Assembly (NCBI RefSeq): GCF_947493595.1 | Contig: NZ_CANLRL010000002.1 | Location: forward strand, 620,001-684,000 | Direction: 5' to 3' | DNA length: 64,000 nt | Origin: an uncultured Shimia sp. | GTDB lineage: Bacteria; Pseudomonadota; Alphaproteobacteria; Rhodobacterales; Rhodobacteraceae | Program-made: the position numbers and the translations under genes | The notes under the pieces: model-generated | Told to the model about the DNA's origin: nothing | The model's input: the letters and a program-made list of their open reading frames with translations, nothing else | The model's database searches: none | Part shown: in pieces, positions 16,679 to 25,745 of the stretch | How positions within the stretch are numbered: position 1 is the first letter of the stretch | Layout of the letters: the number at the start of each line of letters is the position of its first letter

Positions 16679-16710
16679 CTGGACTTATGTGGCGTGCAAA
16701 CTGGACTTTC
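16679..16710 (+). promoter_or_regulatory. Putative TauR autoregulatory operator
   Basis: CTGGACTTAT-N12-CTGGACTTTC immediately upstream of the tauR start codon (16664). Confidence 0.55.
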
Positions 16711-17293
16711 ACTTTTGAGTCGCAGCCGTTAGCTTGTGCTCTAGGTTTGCGCGTACTGCAGGCCATTCGTGTTGGCAGATCGAGTAGACCGCAGTGTCAC
16801 GCAAAGTGCCGTTGGCCATGATCATGTGGTTGCGCAAAACACCGTCAAATTTTGCACCAAGACGCTCAATGGCGTTGCGTGAGGCGCGGTTCATGAAATG
16901 GGTGCGAAACTCCACTGCGATGCAGGCCAGATCGTCAAAGGCGTGGCGCAGCATCAGCAGTTTGCATTCGGTGTTCATAGGCCCGCGCTGGACCGATGCG
17001 CGATACCAAGTGGATCCGATTTCCACCCGCCGATTGGTTGCGTCGGCGTTCATATAGGTGGTCATGCCCACGGCTTTGCCCTTCGGATCAAGGATGGCAA
17101 AGGGCGTCATGCCAGAAGTTGCGTTCCGCGCGTCAATGTTGGCGGGCACGTCACTGGGGGCGGGCACCATGGTGTACCAAAGAGAAGCCAGATCACCGTC
17201 AGCGGAGGCCTCTGCCAAATCTTGGGCGTGGTCCTGAGAAAGCGGGGCCAGTGACACATATGTGCCAGACAAAGAGACTGGGGCGGGCCACAT
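16709..17293 (-). CDS. GNAT family N-acetyltransferase (RimJ/RimL-like)
   Basis: Starts MWPAPVSLSGTYVSLAPLSQDHA. C-terminal FMNRASRNAIERLGAKFDGVLRNH is typical of RimJ-type GNATs. Confidence 0.75.
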   Translation of the reverse strand: MWPAPVSLSGTYVSLAPLSQDHAQDLAEASADGDLASLWYTMVPAPSDVPANIDARNATSGMTPFAILDPKGKAVGMTTYMNADATNRRVEIGSTWYRASVQRGPMNTECKLLMLRHAFDDLACIAVEFRTHFMNRASRNAIERLGAKFDGVLRNHMIMANGTLRDTAVYSICQHEWPAVRANLEHKLTAATQK

Positions 17294-17392
17294 GGATTTT
17301 CCTTTCACAGAAACAAGCGCCACCCGCCCCATGAGGCAAGCGGCGCGGGGTGACGGCGGGAGGACACCGTCACCTGACGTTGCAGTTCTGTT

Positions 17393-18793
17393 TTAGCCAA
17401 ACACTTTGGTCAGCGCGTTGTCGACCGCATCGGTGATGGCGTCGATGTCATCTGCGGTGGCGATCAGTGCCGGGGAGAAAGCAATCACGTTGTTGCGGCC
17501 CGGTACCGAGCGGTTGGCCGCACCGATAATCACGCCTTGCGCTCCGCAATCGCCAACAATGGCGGCGATGTCGGCTTCGTCCACCGGTTCCTTGGTCTCG
17601 CGGTCTTTCACAAGCTCACACCCAAGGAACAGGCCTTTGCCGCGCACGTCGCCGATGACCTCGTGCTTCTCCATCAGAGCCTGAAGGTTGGCCATCATGC
17701 GCTCGCCCATGGCGGTGCAATTTTCCAGCAGGCCTTCTTCTTCGATGATCGCCATGTTTTCCAGCGCTGCGGCAGGGCCAGCGGTGCAGCCACCAAACGT
17801 GGAGATGTCGCGGAAGTGGTCCAGCTTGTCAGACGGGTCAGACTTGAACATCTCGAAGACTTCTTCGGTGGTGACCATGCAGGAGATCGCCGCGTAGCCT
17901 GAGGCCACCCCTTTGGCCATGGTCACAAAGTCTGGCTTGATGCCGTAGTGCTGATAGCCAAACCAGTGGGTGCCGGTGCGGCCGATGCCGCAGACCACTT
18001 CGTCGATGTGCAGTAGGATGTCGTACTGTTTGCAAATTTCCTGCACACGGTCCCAATAGCCCTCGGGCGGGGTGATCACGCCACCGCCTGCGGTCACGGG
18101 TTCAAGGCAAAGGGCGCCGACGGTGTCTGCGCCTTCACGCAGAATCACCTCTTCGATCTGGTTTGCGGCGGCGATTCCGAACTCGCGTCCGGACAGATGG
18201 CCGAGCCCCAACTCGTCTTTGCGATACTCCATGCAATGTGGCACACGCACGAAGTCTGGCGCGAACGGGCCGTATTGCATGTTGCGTTCGTCCTGTCCCC
18301 CGGCGGACATCGCGGCCAAAGTGGAACCGTGGTAGTCGCGGTCGCGGTAGAGAATTTTGGTTTTCTTGCCGCCGTACTTCTTATGGGCAATCTGGCGGAT
18401 CAGTTTGAAGGCTTTCTCATTCGCTTCTGAGCCGGAGTTGCAGTAGTATACGCGGCTCATGCCGGGCATTTTTTCAATCAGCTTCTCGGCATAGAGCGCA
18501 CCTGGCACGTTGCCTGCGGCGTTGGCGAAATAGCACATTTTCATCAGGTTGGCGTGTACCGCATTGGCGATGCGCTCGCGGCCATAGCCGACGTTAACGG
18601 TCCAGACCGCGCCGGAGACGGCGTCGATGTACTCTTTGCCGTTTTGATCCCATACGCGCATGCCTTTGCCTTCGATGATGATGCGAGGATCATTGGTTTC
18701 GAACGGCTTGTGCTGCACAAGATGGTGCCATACGTGCGCTTTGTCTGCGTTCACGACATGGCTGAGGTCGTTGTCTTTCAATGTGCCATCCAT
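17393..18793 (-). CDS. tpa: Taurine-pyruvate aminotransferase
   Basis: Class III aminotransferase, 466 aa. Divergent from tauABC and next to tauR/xsc. Confidence 0.9.
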   Translation of the reverse strand: MDGTLKDNDLSHVVNADKAHVWHHLVQHKPFETNDPRIIIEGKGMRVWDQNGKEYIDAVSGAVWTVNVGYGRERIANAVHANLMKMCYFANAAGNVPGALYAEKLIEKMPGMSRVYYCNSGSEANEKAFKLIRQIAHKKYGGKKTKILYRDRDYHGSTLAAMSAGGQDERNMQYGPFAPDFVRVPHCMEYRKDELGLGHLSGREFGIAAANQIEEVILREGADTVGALCLEPVTAGGGVITPPEGYWDRVQEICKQYDILLHIDEVVCGIGRTGTHWFGYQHYGIKPDFVTMAKGVASGYAAISCMVTTEEVFEMFKSDPSDKLDHFRDISTFGGCTAGPAAALENMAIIEEEGLLENCTAMGERMMANLQALMEKHEVIGDVRGKGLFLGCELVKDRETKEPVDEADIAAIVGDCGAQGVIIGAANRSVPGRNNVIAFSPALIATADDIDAITDAVDNALTKVFG

Positions 18794-18901
18794 GGCGCGA
18801 GTCTCCCTAGTATCGAGTCTACTTTAAGTTGCTGTGTGGACGCGGATCACGCCCGTTGTGACGATTTCCAATCCATCCTCGCGACTTTTTCAAGCAAGAT
18901 T

Positions 18902-18934
18902 ATAGGGCCAGAAAATTTGCCTGTGTAAGGCCAG
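18902..18934 (-). promoter_or_regulatory. Putative TauR operator upstream of tpa
   Basis: Minus-strand CTGGCCTTAC-N13-CTGGCCCTAT, 23 bp spacing, ~110 bp upstream of the tpa start. Shares TAGGGCCAGA (plus strand) with the xsc site. Confidence 0.55.
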
Positions 18935-19197
18935 TATTCTGACGGCATGCGTCCAAAAAGAGGTGAAGATGGCTTCAAAACCCTAATTTATAACGATTTC
19001 AACCAAACGGTCAAATTTTTTTGTATGGCCAAAGACACGGGTTCGTGTTGGCGAATTGCTGAAAAAAACATTGATCGGTGTCCAAATTTCCGCTCCCCTC
19101 AAGGAGGACGCGCATTGCCGGTGATCAAAAAAGAGGCTCAAGGCCCGACGACCCCGGCTCGAATTTCGCGCCAGAATCGACAACGGGAGAAATGATT

Positions 19198-20196
19198 ATG
19201 AGCTTGAAAACGACGCTGATGGGTGCGGCGGCCTCGACCGCTATGTTGCTGGGAGCGCAGGCGGCAATGGCCGACGAGATTACGGTGGCCTACTTCCTTG
19301 AATGGCCGATGCCGTTCCAATACGCCAAGCAGACCGGCATGTATGAAGAAGCCATGGGCACCAAGATCAATTGGGTGAGCTTTGACACCGGCACCGCGAT
19401 GAGTGCGGCAATGGCCTCTGGTGACGTGCAGATTTCTGTGAGCCAAGGTGTGCCGCCGTTTGTGGTTGCAGCCTCGGCGGGTCAGGACATCCAGATTGTA
19501 GATGTGGCCGTGAGCTATTCCGACAACGACAACTGCGTAGTGGCGGCGGGTCTTGAGATCGACAAAGACAGTGCGGCGGAGCTGGCCGGTAAGAAAGTGG
19601 CCGTGCCATTGGGCACTGCGGCGCATTACGGTTTCCTGAGCCAAATGAACCACTTCGGTGTGGATGTGGCCTCCATGGAAGTGGTGGACATGGCGCCTGC
19701 GGAAGGTGCTGCGGCACTGGCACAGGGATCGCTGGACATGGCCTGTGGCTGGGGCGGCGCGCTGCGTCGTATGACCGAGCATGGCAACGTGCTTTTGACC
19801 GGGGCTGAGAAAGAAGAGCTGGGCATTCTGGTGTTTGACGCCACCACAGCGCCTGCATCTTACATTGCCGAAGAAGGCGAGATGCTGGCCAAGTTCCTCG
19901 CTGTGACAGCCGAAGCCAACGCAATGTGGGCAGACAAAGACAATCAGGCGAAGATGCTGCCTGTGATTGCCAAAGATGCCGGTATGACAGAGGAAGACAC
20001 GGCCTCCACACTTGCGACCTTCAAATTCCCAACTGTGGATGAACAGCTGAGCGGCGCTTGGCTGGGCGGCACAGCGCAGGACTTCATGAAAGGTGTTGCG
20101 GGCGTGTTTGTTGGCGCGGGGTCGATCCCAAGCGCATTGGACAGCTATGATGGCGCGGTGAACACTGGCCCGTTGGACGCTGCCAAAGGCATGTAA
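19198..20196 (+). CDS. tauA: Taurine ABC transporter substrate-binding protein
   Basis: Starts MSLKTTLMGAAASTAMLLGAQAAMADEITVAYFLEWP with signal peptide. First gene of tauABC. Confidence 0.9.
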   Translation: MSLKTTLMGAAASTAMLLGAQAAMADEITVAYFLEWPMPFQYAKQTGMYEEAMGTKINWVSFDTGTAMSAAMASGDVQISVSQGVPPFVVAASAGQDIQIVDVAVSYSDNDNCVVAAGLEIDKDSAAELAGKKVAVPLGTAAHYGFLSQMNHFGVDVASMEVVDMAPAEGAAALAQGSLDMACGWGGALRRMTEHGNVLLTGAEKEELGILVFDATTAPASYIAEEGEMLAKFLAVTAEANAMWADKDNQAKMLPVIAKDAGMTEEDTASTLATFKFPTVDEQLSGAWLGGTAQDFMKGVAGVFVGAGSIPSALDSYDGAVNTGPLDAAKGM

Positions 20197-20319
20197 GCAC
20201 AAAGAATGACAAAGCCTGCACCTTTGGATGTGGGCTTTGTTTTCAACGACTTCCCAATGAGAACAGGCGGGAAAACCGCCGTGCGTCGCGGGGGCGATGC
20301 CCAACGTCAGATAGGGACC

Positions 20320-21156
20320 ATGAGTGTAACATCAGAAAAAGACACGTCGGACCGGGGTTTATCCATCGAAAATCTGTCCATGCGCTTTGACCTGCCCAAC
20401 GGCAGCCATGTTCAGGCGTTAAAGGACGTGAGCCTTGATCTCAAGCAAGGCGAATTGTTGAGCGTGCTGGGGCCTTCGGGCTGCGGCAAAACCACATTGT
20501 TGAACATTGTGGCAGGATTTTTGGCGCCCACGGAAGGGCGAATTGTGCTGAACGGGCACCAAGTGTTTGGGCCGGATGCCGAGCGTGGCATGGTGTTCCA
20601 GCAAGGTGCGTTGTTTGAGTGGATGAGCGTGCGTGACAATGTGCGATTTGGCCCTGATATGAAGGGCATGCCCAAGTCGGAGAGCGCCGAGATTGTGGAT
20701 CATCTACTCGACGTGGTGGGCTTGCAGGACTTCAAGGAAAAGATGGTCTACGAGCTGTCTGGCGGGATGCAGCAGCGTGTGGCTTTGGCGCGGTGCTTGG
20801 CCAATGACCCAGACGTGATCTTGATGGATGAACCATTGGGGGCGCTGGACGCGTTGACGCGGGAGAAGATGCAAAGTCTTGTGCTCAAGCTTTGGAAAGA
20901 AACCGGCAAGACCATCATTCTGATCACCCACTCGGTGGAAGAGGCGCTTTTGCTGGGAGAGCGGCTGTTGGTGATGGCGCCACGACCGGGACGTATCCAC
21001 AAGGAATACCGCCTGCCGTTTGCGGATATGGGCGTGGGCGCGGATTTGCGGGAGGTGAAAAAACATCCCGACTACGCGCCAACCCGCGAAGAGATCCTCA
21101 ACATGATTTGGAACATGGAAGAAGAGATCATGGGCCGCACTGAGGAGAATGCATAA
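20320..21156 (+). CDS. tauB: Taurine ABC transporter ATP-binding protein
   Basis: GPSGCGKTTLLNIVAGF Walker A, LSGGMQQRVALARCL signature. Start MSVTSEKDTSDRG at 20320. Confidence 0.9.
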   Translation: MSVTSEKDTSDRGLSIENLSMRFDLPNGSHVQALKDVSLDLKQGELLSVLGPSGCGKTTLLNIVAGFLAPTEGRIVLNGHQVFGPDAERGMVFQQGALFEWMSVRDNVRFGPDMKGMPKSESAEIVDHLLDVVGLQDFKEKMVYELSGGMQQRVALARCLANDPDVILMDEPLGALDALTREKMQSLVLKLWKETGKTIILITHSVEEALLLGERLLVMAPRPGRIHKEYRLPFADMGVGADLREVKKHPDYAPTREEILNMIWNMEEEIMGRTEENA

Positions 21157-21157
21157 G

Positions 21158-22495
21158 ATGGGACAGATTTTTGCAGATCTTGGCGGTGAGCTGATTACGC
21201 TTTTGATTTCGGTGGTGGGCGCGCTGCCGTATGTGGCGCTCTATGTGGGGCTGATACTGTTGGCCTCTTTCCTCTATACGCAGGTCAAGCAACGCCTTGC
21301 GGCAACGCAGGATTACACGTCGCTGAAAACGGTTACCTTTGGAGACGAAAGTGCGGTTATCTCCAACAAAGCGGCCTCGGTGATATCCATTGTGTTGATC
21401 TTTGTGATTTGGGGAGCCTTTACCGGATCATCATTGTTGCCCAAATTCCTGCACGCACCTGGTCCGTTTGTCGGTGAGGCGACGTTCACCTACACGGTGG
21501 AAGCCGAAGACGGCCAAAAGGCCGACGCGACAGTCAATGTTCTGGTGCACAAAGCGGGCGAAAAACCCGAGGCGCCTGTTGCCGCGGAGAATGACGGGAT
21601 TGCCAAAGATGACGTCCTTGTGGTGCAGGCTTACCGGTCAAAACTGCTGCGCTGGGATGCCAATGATGAGGTGACCCGTAAGGGCGGTGCTAAAATCATT
21701 GCCGTGGATGGGCAACCGATTGATCGGGACACCGATGTGCAGGTCGGTTTTGGCCGCGTGGCTTTGACCGACAAAGGCACGCTGAACTTTGAACCCTCCA
21801 AGGGCTGGCAGATGGAGAACATCTGGTTGCCTGCGCCGGAAAGCGTGTGGAAGCGGCTGATCTCGGTGAGCCAGGACGGGTATCAGAACGTCACATTGGC
21901 AGAGCACCTGAGCTATTCACTGTTCCGCGTGATTGTCGGTTTTGCATTGGGTGCGGCGGTTGGCATTCCGCTTGGCTATGCCATGGGCCTGTCCAATTGG
22001 TTCCGCGGCTGGTTTGATCCAATTGTGGAATTCATGCGCCCGGTGCCGCCTTTGGCGCTGATTCCTCTGGTGATCATCTGGGCCGGGATTGGCGAGCAGG
22101 GCAAAATCATTCTGTTGTTCCTTGCCGCACTGTGGATCATGGCGATTGGCGCGCGCTCCGGCGTGTCCGGCGTTAATATCACCAAGGTGCACGCAGCCTA
22201 TTCTCTTGGGGCAAGCAAAAAGCAGATCCTGCGTCATGTGATCATTCCAAACTCATTGCCAGAGATTTTCACAGCTGCCCGGGTTGCAATGGGGGTCTGT
22301 TGGGGCACGGTTGTGGCCGCAGAGCTTGTTGCGGCGGAAAAAGGTGTGGGTAAGATGATTGTGGCTGCATCTAAGTTTCAGGACACCGACATCGTTTTGA
22401 TGGGCATTATCCTGATTGGTATCATTGGCTTTGGAATTGATATGTTGATGCGCTGGGCCGAGAAATATCTGGTGCCATGGAAAGGCAGGGCTTGA
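21158..22495 (+). CDS. tauC: Taurine ABC transporter permease with inserted beta-domain
   Basis: Binding-protein-dependent permease domain (EFMRPVPPLALIPLVIIWAGIGEQGK) preceded by a ~114-residue extracytoplasmic insertion. Confidence 0.88.
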   Translation: MGQIFADLGGELITLLISVVGALPYVALYVGLILLASFLYTQVKQRLAATQDYTSLKTVTFGDESAVISNKAASVISIVLIFVIWGAFTGSSLLPKFLHAPGPFVGEATFTYTVEAEDGQKADATVNVLVHKAGEKPEAPVAAENDGIAKDDVLVVQAYRSKLLRWDANDEVTRKGGAKIIAVDGQPIDRDTDVQVGFGRVALTDKGTLNFEPSKGWQMENIWLPAPESVWKRLISVSQDGYQNVTLAEHLSYSLFRVIVGFALGAAVGIPLGYAMGLSNWFRGWFDPIVEFMRPVPPLALIPLVIIWAGIGEQGKIILLFLAALWIMAIGARSGVSGVNITKVHAAYSLGASKKQILRHVIIPNSLPEIFTAARVAMGVCWGTVVAAELVAAEKGVGKMIVAASKFQDTDIVLMGIILIGIIGFGIDMLMRWAEKYLVPWKGRA

Positions 22496-22540
22496 TCTCG
22501 CGGAGCGGGGCCACCGCAAAATCCAGTAAGAAATGAAATC

Positions 22541-22570
22541 AGGACCGGTGCAAAAGCATCGGTCCTTTTT
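22541..22570 (+). terminator. Rho-independent terminator after tauABC
   Basis: AGGACCGGTGC-AAAA-GCATCGGTCCTTTTT. Confidence 0.75.
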
Positions 22571-22851
22571 GCTGCGAAGGTTGACTTTGGCAGCGGGCAC
22601 TATATGTGGAGCGTGTCGTTGCGCAGCCGCGTGAGCATGCCGCGCCGGGGTTTGTCTTATCCTAAGAGACCTGACAGGCGCATCAGCGACACCTCTCGTT
22701 CCCATCACGCAGGGTTCCAACGGACAGGCCGGGCGTGCGCAAAATGATTTGTGCCGTGGCGGTGCTGCCGAACCCGATTGCGGCTCCAAGTGGGGCCGAT
22801 GACGTTTTGCTGCGTGGCGCCGAGGGCCTGCGCGGCGTGAAAGGACATTTT

Positions 22852-24171
22852 GTGTCAACATTCGAACAGCTGGGCCTGTCGTCCACACTGCTAAAAGGCT
22901 TGGACAAGGCTGGTTTTGACAAGCCGACTCCGATTCAGGAGAAAGCCATTCCTTTGGCCTTGAAGGGCCATGACATTATGGGGCTGGCCCAGACCGGTAC
23001 CGGCAAATCGCTGGCCTTTGGTCTGCCGATGATGGATCGGCTTTTGGCGACACCGGGTCGCCCTTTGCCCAAATCTGTCAAGGCGTTGGTACTGGCGCCA
23101 ACGCGTGAGTTGGTCAATCAGATCGCTGACAACCTGCGCCCAATGGTGCAAGGCACGCCAATGAAAGTCATGACTGTGGTGGGTGGTCAGTCGATCAATC
23201 GCCAAATTGGGTTGCTGAAGCGCGGGTGCGATATTCTGGTGGCCACGCCAGGGCGGTTGATTGATCTGTTGGACCGCCGCGAAATTGACTTGTCCACCGT
23301 TGGTTATCTGGTGCTGGATGAAGCGGACCAGATGCTTGACATGGGCTTCATTCACAGCTTGCGCAAAATTGCGCCACACCTGGGCACACCGCGTCAAACC
23401 ATGCTGTTTTCCGCCACTATGCCCAAGCAGATGAATGAGTTGAGCCAGAGCTATCTGACCAACCCAAAGCGGGTGGAATGTGCCCCTCCCGGTAAGACAG
23501 CGGATAAGATCACCCAGTCGGTGGAATACCACGAAAAGGGCGAGAAGCGCGTTCGCCTGCGTGAAATCCTGAATGAAAACAAAGATAAGAGCACGCTAAT
23601 CTTCTCGCGCACCAAACATGGTGCGGAGCGGATGATGAAGCAGCTGGTGGCTGAGGGCTTCAATGCGGCCTCGATCCACGGCAACAAAAGCCAGGGTCAA
23701 CGCGATCGGGCGATCAAGGCCTTCCGCGATGGTGACGTGACCATTCTGGTGGCCACAGATGTGGCGGCGCGGGGCATTGATATTCCGGCGATCTCGCTGG
23801 TGATCAACTTTGATCTGCCCAATGTTGCGGAAAGCTATGTGCACCGGATCGGCCGCACCGCGCGGGCCGGGCGTGATGGGCAGGCCATCTCTTTCTGTGC
23901 CTCGGATGAGCGGGATTACCTGAAAGACATTGAGAAGCTGATTGGCCGTAAGTTTGACCGGCCGGAGTGGGAACCTGCCGAGTCCAGTAAGCAATATGCG
24001 CGGGACGCGCGGGCGGCTGCTGGGCAGGGTCAGAAATCCCGTGGCCGTGGTGGGGCAAACGCCGGTGGCAAACCTGGCGGAAAACCGGGTGGCAAACCGG
24101 GCGGGAACGCCGGGGGCAAGCCGGGGGCAGGACGTCGTCGGCGCAACCGGCCGCGCAAGTCCGCCGCTTAA
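22852..24171 (+). CDS. DEAD/DEAH-box RNA helicase
   Basis: AQTGTGKS, PTRELVNQ, VLDEADQMLDMGF, SATMP and HRIGRTARAGRDG motifs. Likely GTG start at 22852 after AAGGA. Confidence 0.9.
   Translation: MSTFEQLGLSSTLLKGLDKAGFDKPTPIQEKAIPLALKGHDIMGLAQTGTGKSLAFGLPMMDRLLATPGRPLPKSVKALVLAPTRELVNQIADNLRPMVQGTPMKVMTVVGGQSINRQIGLLKRGCDILVATPGRLIDLLDRREIDLSTVGYLVLDEADQMLDMGFIHSLRKIAPHLGTPRQTMLFSATMPKQMNELSQSYLTNPKRVECAPPGKTADKITQSVEYHEKGEKRVRLREILNENKDKSTLIFSRTKHGAERMMKQLVAEGFNAASIHGNKSQGQRDRAIKAFRDGDVTILVATDVAARGIDIPAISLVINFDLPNVAESYVHRIGRTARAGRDGQAISFCASDERDYLKDIEKLIGRKFDRPEWEPAESSKQYARDARAAAGQGQKSRGRGGANAGGKPGGKPGGKPGGNAGGKPGAGRRRRNRPRKSAA
24063..24131 (+). repeat. In-frame 12-bp repeats encoding GGKP tail of helicase
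   Basis: GGCAAACCTGGCGGAAAACCGGGTGGCAAACCGGGC... encodes GGKPGGKPGGKPGGNAGGKPG. Confidence 0.8.
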
Positions 24172-24178
24172 GGCAAAA

Positions 24179-24212
24179 GAAACAGCCGCAGACGAGGGTC
24201 TGCGGCTGTTTC
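24179..24212. terminator. Bidirectional hairpin between convergent genes
   Basis: GAAACAGCCGCAGAC-GAGG-GTCTGCGGCTGTTTC, 15-bp perfect stem. Confidence 0.8.
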
Positions 24213-24236
24213 ACTTTCAAGGTAGCGAGGGCGGCG

Positions 24237-25673
24237 TTACGCCATGGGCACGCCGCTGATGGATTTGGTTTCGCAGAACTCTTCCAGGCCCCAAGTGCCA
24301 CCTTCGCGGCCGTTGCCAGACTGACCATATCCGCCAAAAGGCGAGCCATTGATGCGCGACACGCCGTTGGTTTCTACCATGCCGGAACGGACCTGACGTG
24401 CCACACGCAGGCGCTTGTCGTCGTCCTGTGTCTGGATGTAGTTGGTCAGGCCGTACACCGTGTCATTGGCCATCTGAACCGCCTGTTCTTCGCTTTCAAA
24501 CGGTGAGATTGCCAGCACCGGACCAAAAATTTCTTCGCGGTAGATGGTCATGTCCGGAGTGACGTCGGCAAAGACGGTTGGACGAACATAGAAACCTTTG
24601 TTCATGCCTTCGGGTCGGCCCAAGCCACCAGACACCAAAGTGGCGCCTTCTTTGATGCCGGTTTCGATCAGCCCTTGGATTTTGTTGAATTGCAGTTCGG
24701 AAACCACAGGGCCGATGTGACGGCCGGACTCTGTGGTGGCACCAACTTGGGTGGCGTCCGCTGCAGCCTTGGCTTGCTCCACAGCTTCGGCATAGCGGCT
24801 GCTTTCGACCATCATGCGGGTTGGCGCGTTACAGGATTGGCCAGAGTTCTGCATGCAGTGGATCACGCCGCGCTTCACGGCTTTTTCGTCAGCATCGGCA
24901 AAGATGATGTTGGCGCCTTTGCCGCCGAGCTCCAGGCTGACGCGTTTGAGCGTGTCTGCGGCAGCTTTGGAAATGGCGATGCCAGCGCGGGTCGAGCCGG
25001 TGAAGCTGACCATGTCCACATCGGGGTGGGACGACAGCTGAGAGCCGACGCCAACGCCGTCCCCATTGACCATGTTGAAGACGCCTGCCGGGAAGCCGGC
25101 TTCGTCCATCATCTCGGTGAAGACAATGGAGGAGAGCGGCGCGATTTCGGATGGCTTTAGCACCATGGTGCAGCCGACCAGCAATGCCGGAATGGCTTTC
25201 AGGAAGACCTGATTCATCGGCCAGTTCCATGGTGTGATCATGGCGCAGACGCCAATCGGCTCTTTGCGCATGCGGTCTGCGCCCATGGCGTATTCGAATT
25301 CGAAGTTTTCGAGGGCCTCCAGGAAACCATCAAGGTGCCAGACACCGGCGCCCCATTGGTTGTTCTTGGCGAGATCGGTTGGCGCTCCCATTTCGAGGCG
25401 CATGGCTTCGGCCATGTCATGACGGCGGGCCATGTAGATTTCGCGAAGCTTTTTAACCTTCGCCACACGCTCTTCCAAAGCCGTGTCGGCCCAGGCTGGG
25501 AAGGCTGCACGGGCGGCCGCCACAGCCGCGTCGGTGTCTGCTTGATCGCCGAGCGAAATCACGGCGCAGGTGTCTTCGGTGGCGGGGTCAATGACGGGCA
25601 GGTCATTGGCGGCAACGGGGTCGACCCATTGGCCGTTGATGTAGAATTGGCGTTTCTCGATCATGGTGTTCAC
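24237..25673 (-). CDS. Aldehyde dehydrogenase family protein
   Basis: ALDH motifs LELGGKGANIIFADAD and QNSGQSCNAPTRM. Confidence 0.88.
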   Translation of the reverse strand: MNTMIEKRQFYINGQWVDPVAANDLPVIDPATEDTCAVISLGDQADTDAAVAAARAAFPAWADTALEERVAKVKKLREIYMARRHDMAEAMRLEMGAPTDLAKNNQWGAGVWHLDGFLEALENFEFEYAMGADRMRKEPIGVCAMITPWNWPMNQVFLKAIPALLVGCTMVLKPSEIAPLSSIVFTEMMDEAGFPAGVFNMVNGDGVGVGSQLSSHPDVDMVSFTGSTRAGIAISKAAADTLKRVSLELGGKGANIIFADADEKAVKRGVIHCMQNSGQSCNAPTRMMVESSRYAEAVEQAKAAADATQVGATTESGRHIGPVVSELQFNKIQGLIETGIKEGATLVSGGLGRPEGMNKGFYVRPTVFADVTPDMTIYREEIFGPVLAISPFESEEQAVQMANDTVYGLTNYIQTQDDDKRLRVARQVRSGMVETNGVSRINGSPFGGYGQSGNGREGGTWGLEEFCETKSISGVPMA

Positions 25674-25745
25674 TCCCTCTCGATCTTGGCGTCAGTCTGC
25701 GCGGCTAAACGAGGAGCCGCAAGTGGGGCGACGCGCGGTCACAAT

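Noticed and set aside
24063-24131. CRISPR-like short repeats
   Set aside because: In-frame coding repeats without spacers; no CRISPR array or cas genes seen in the window.
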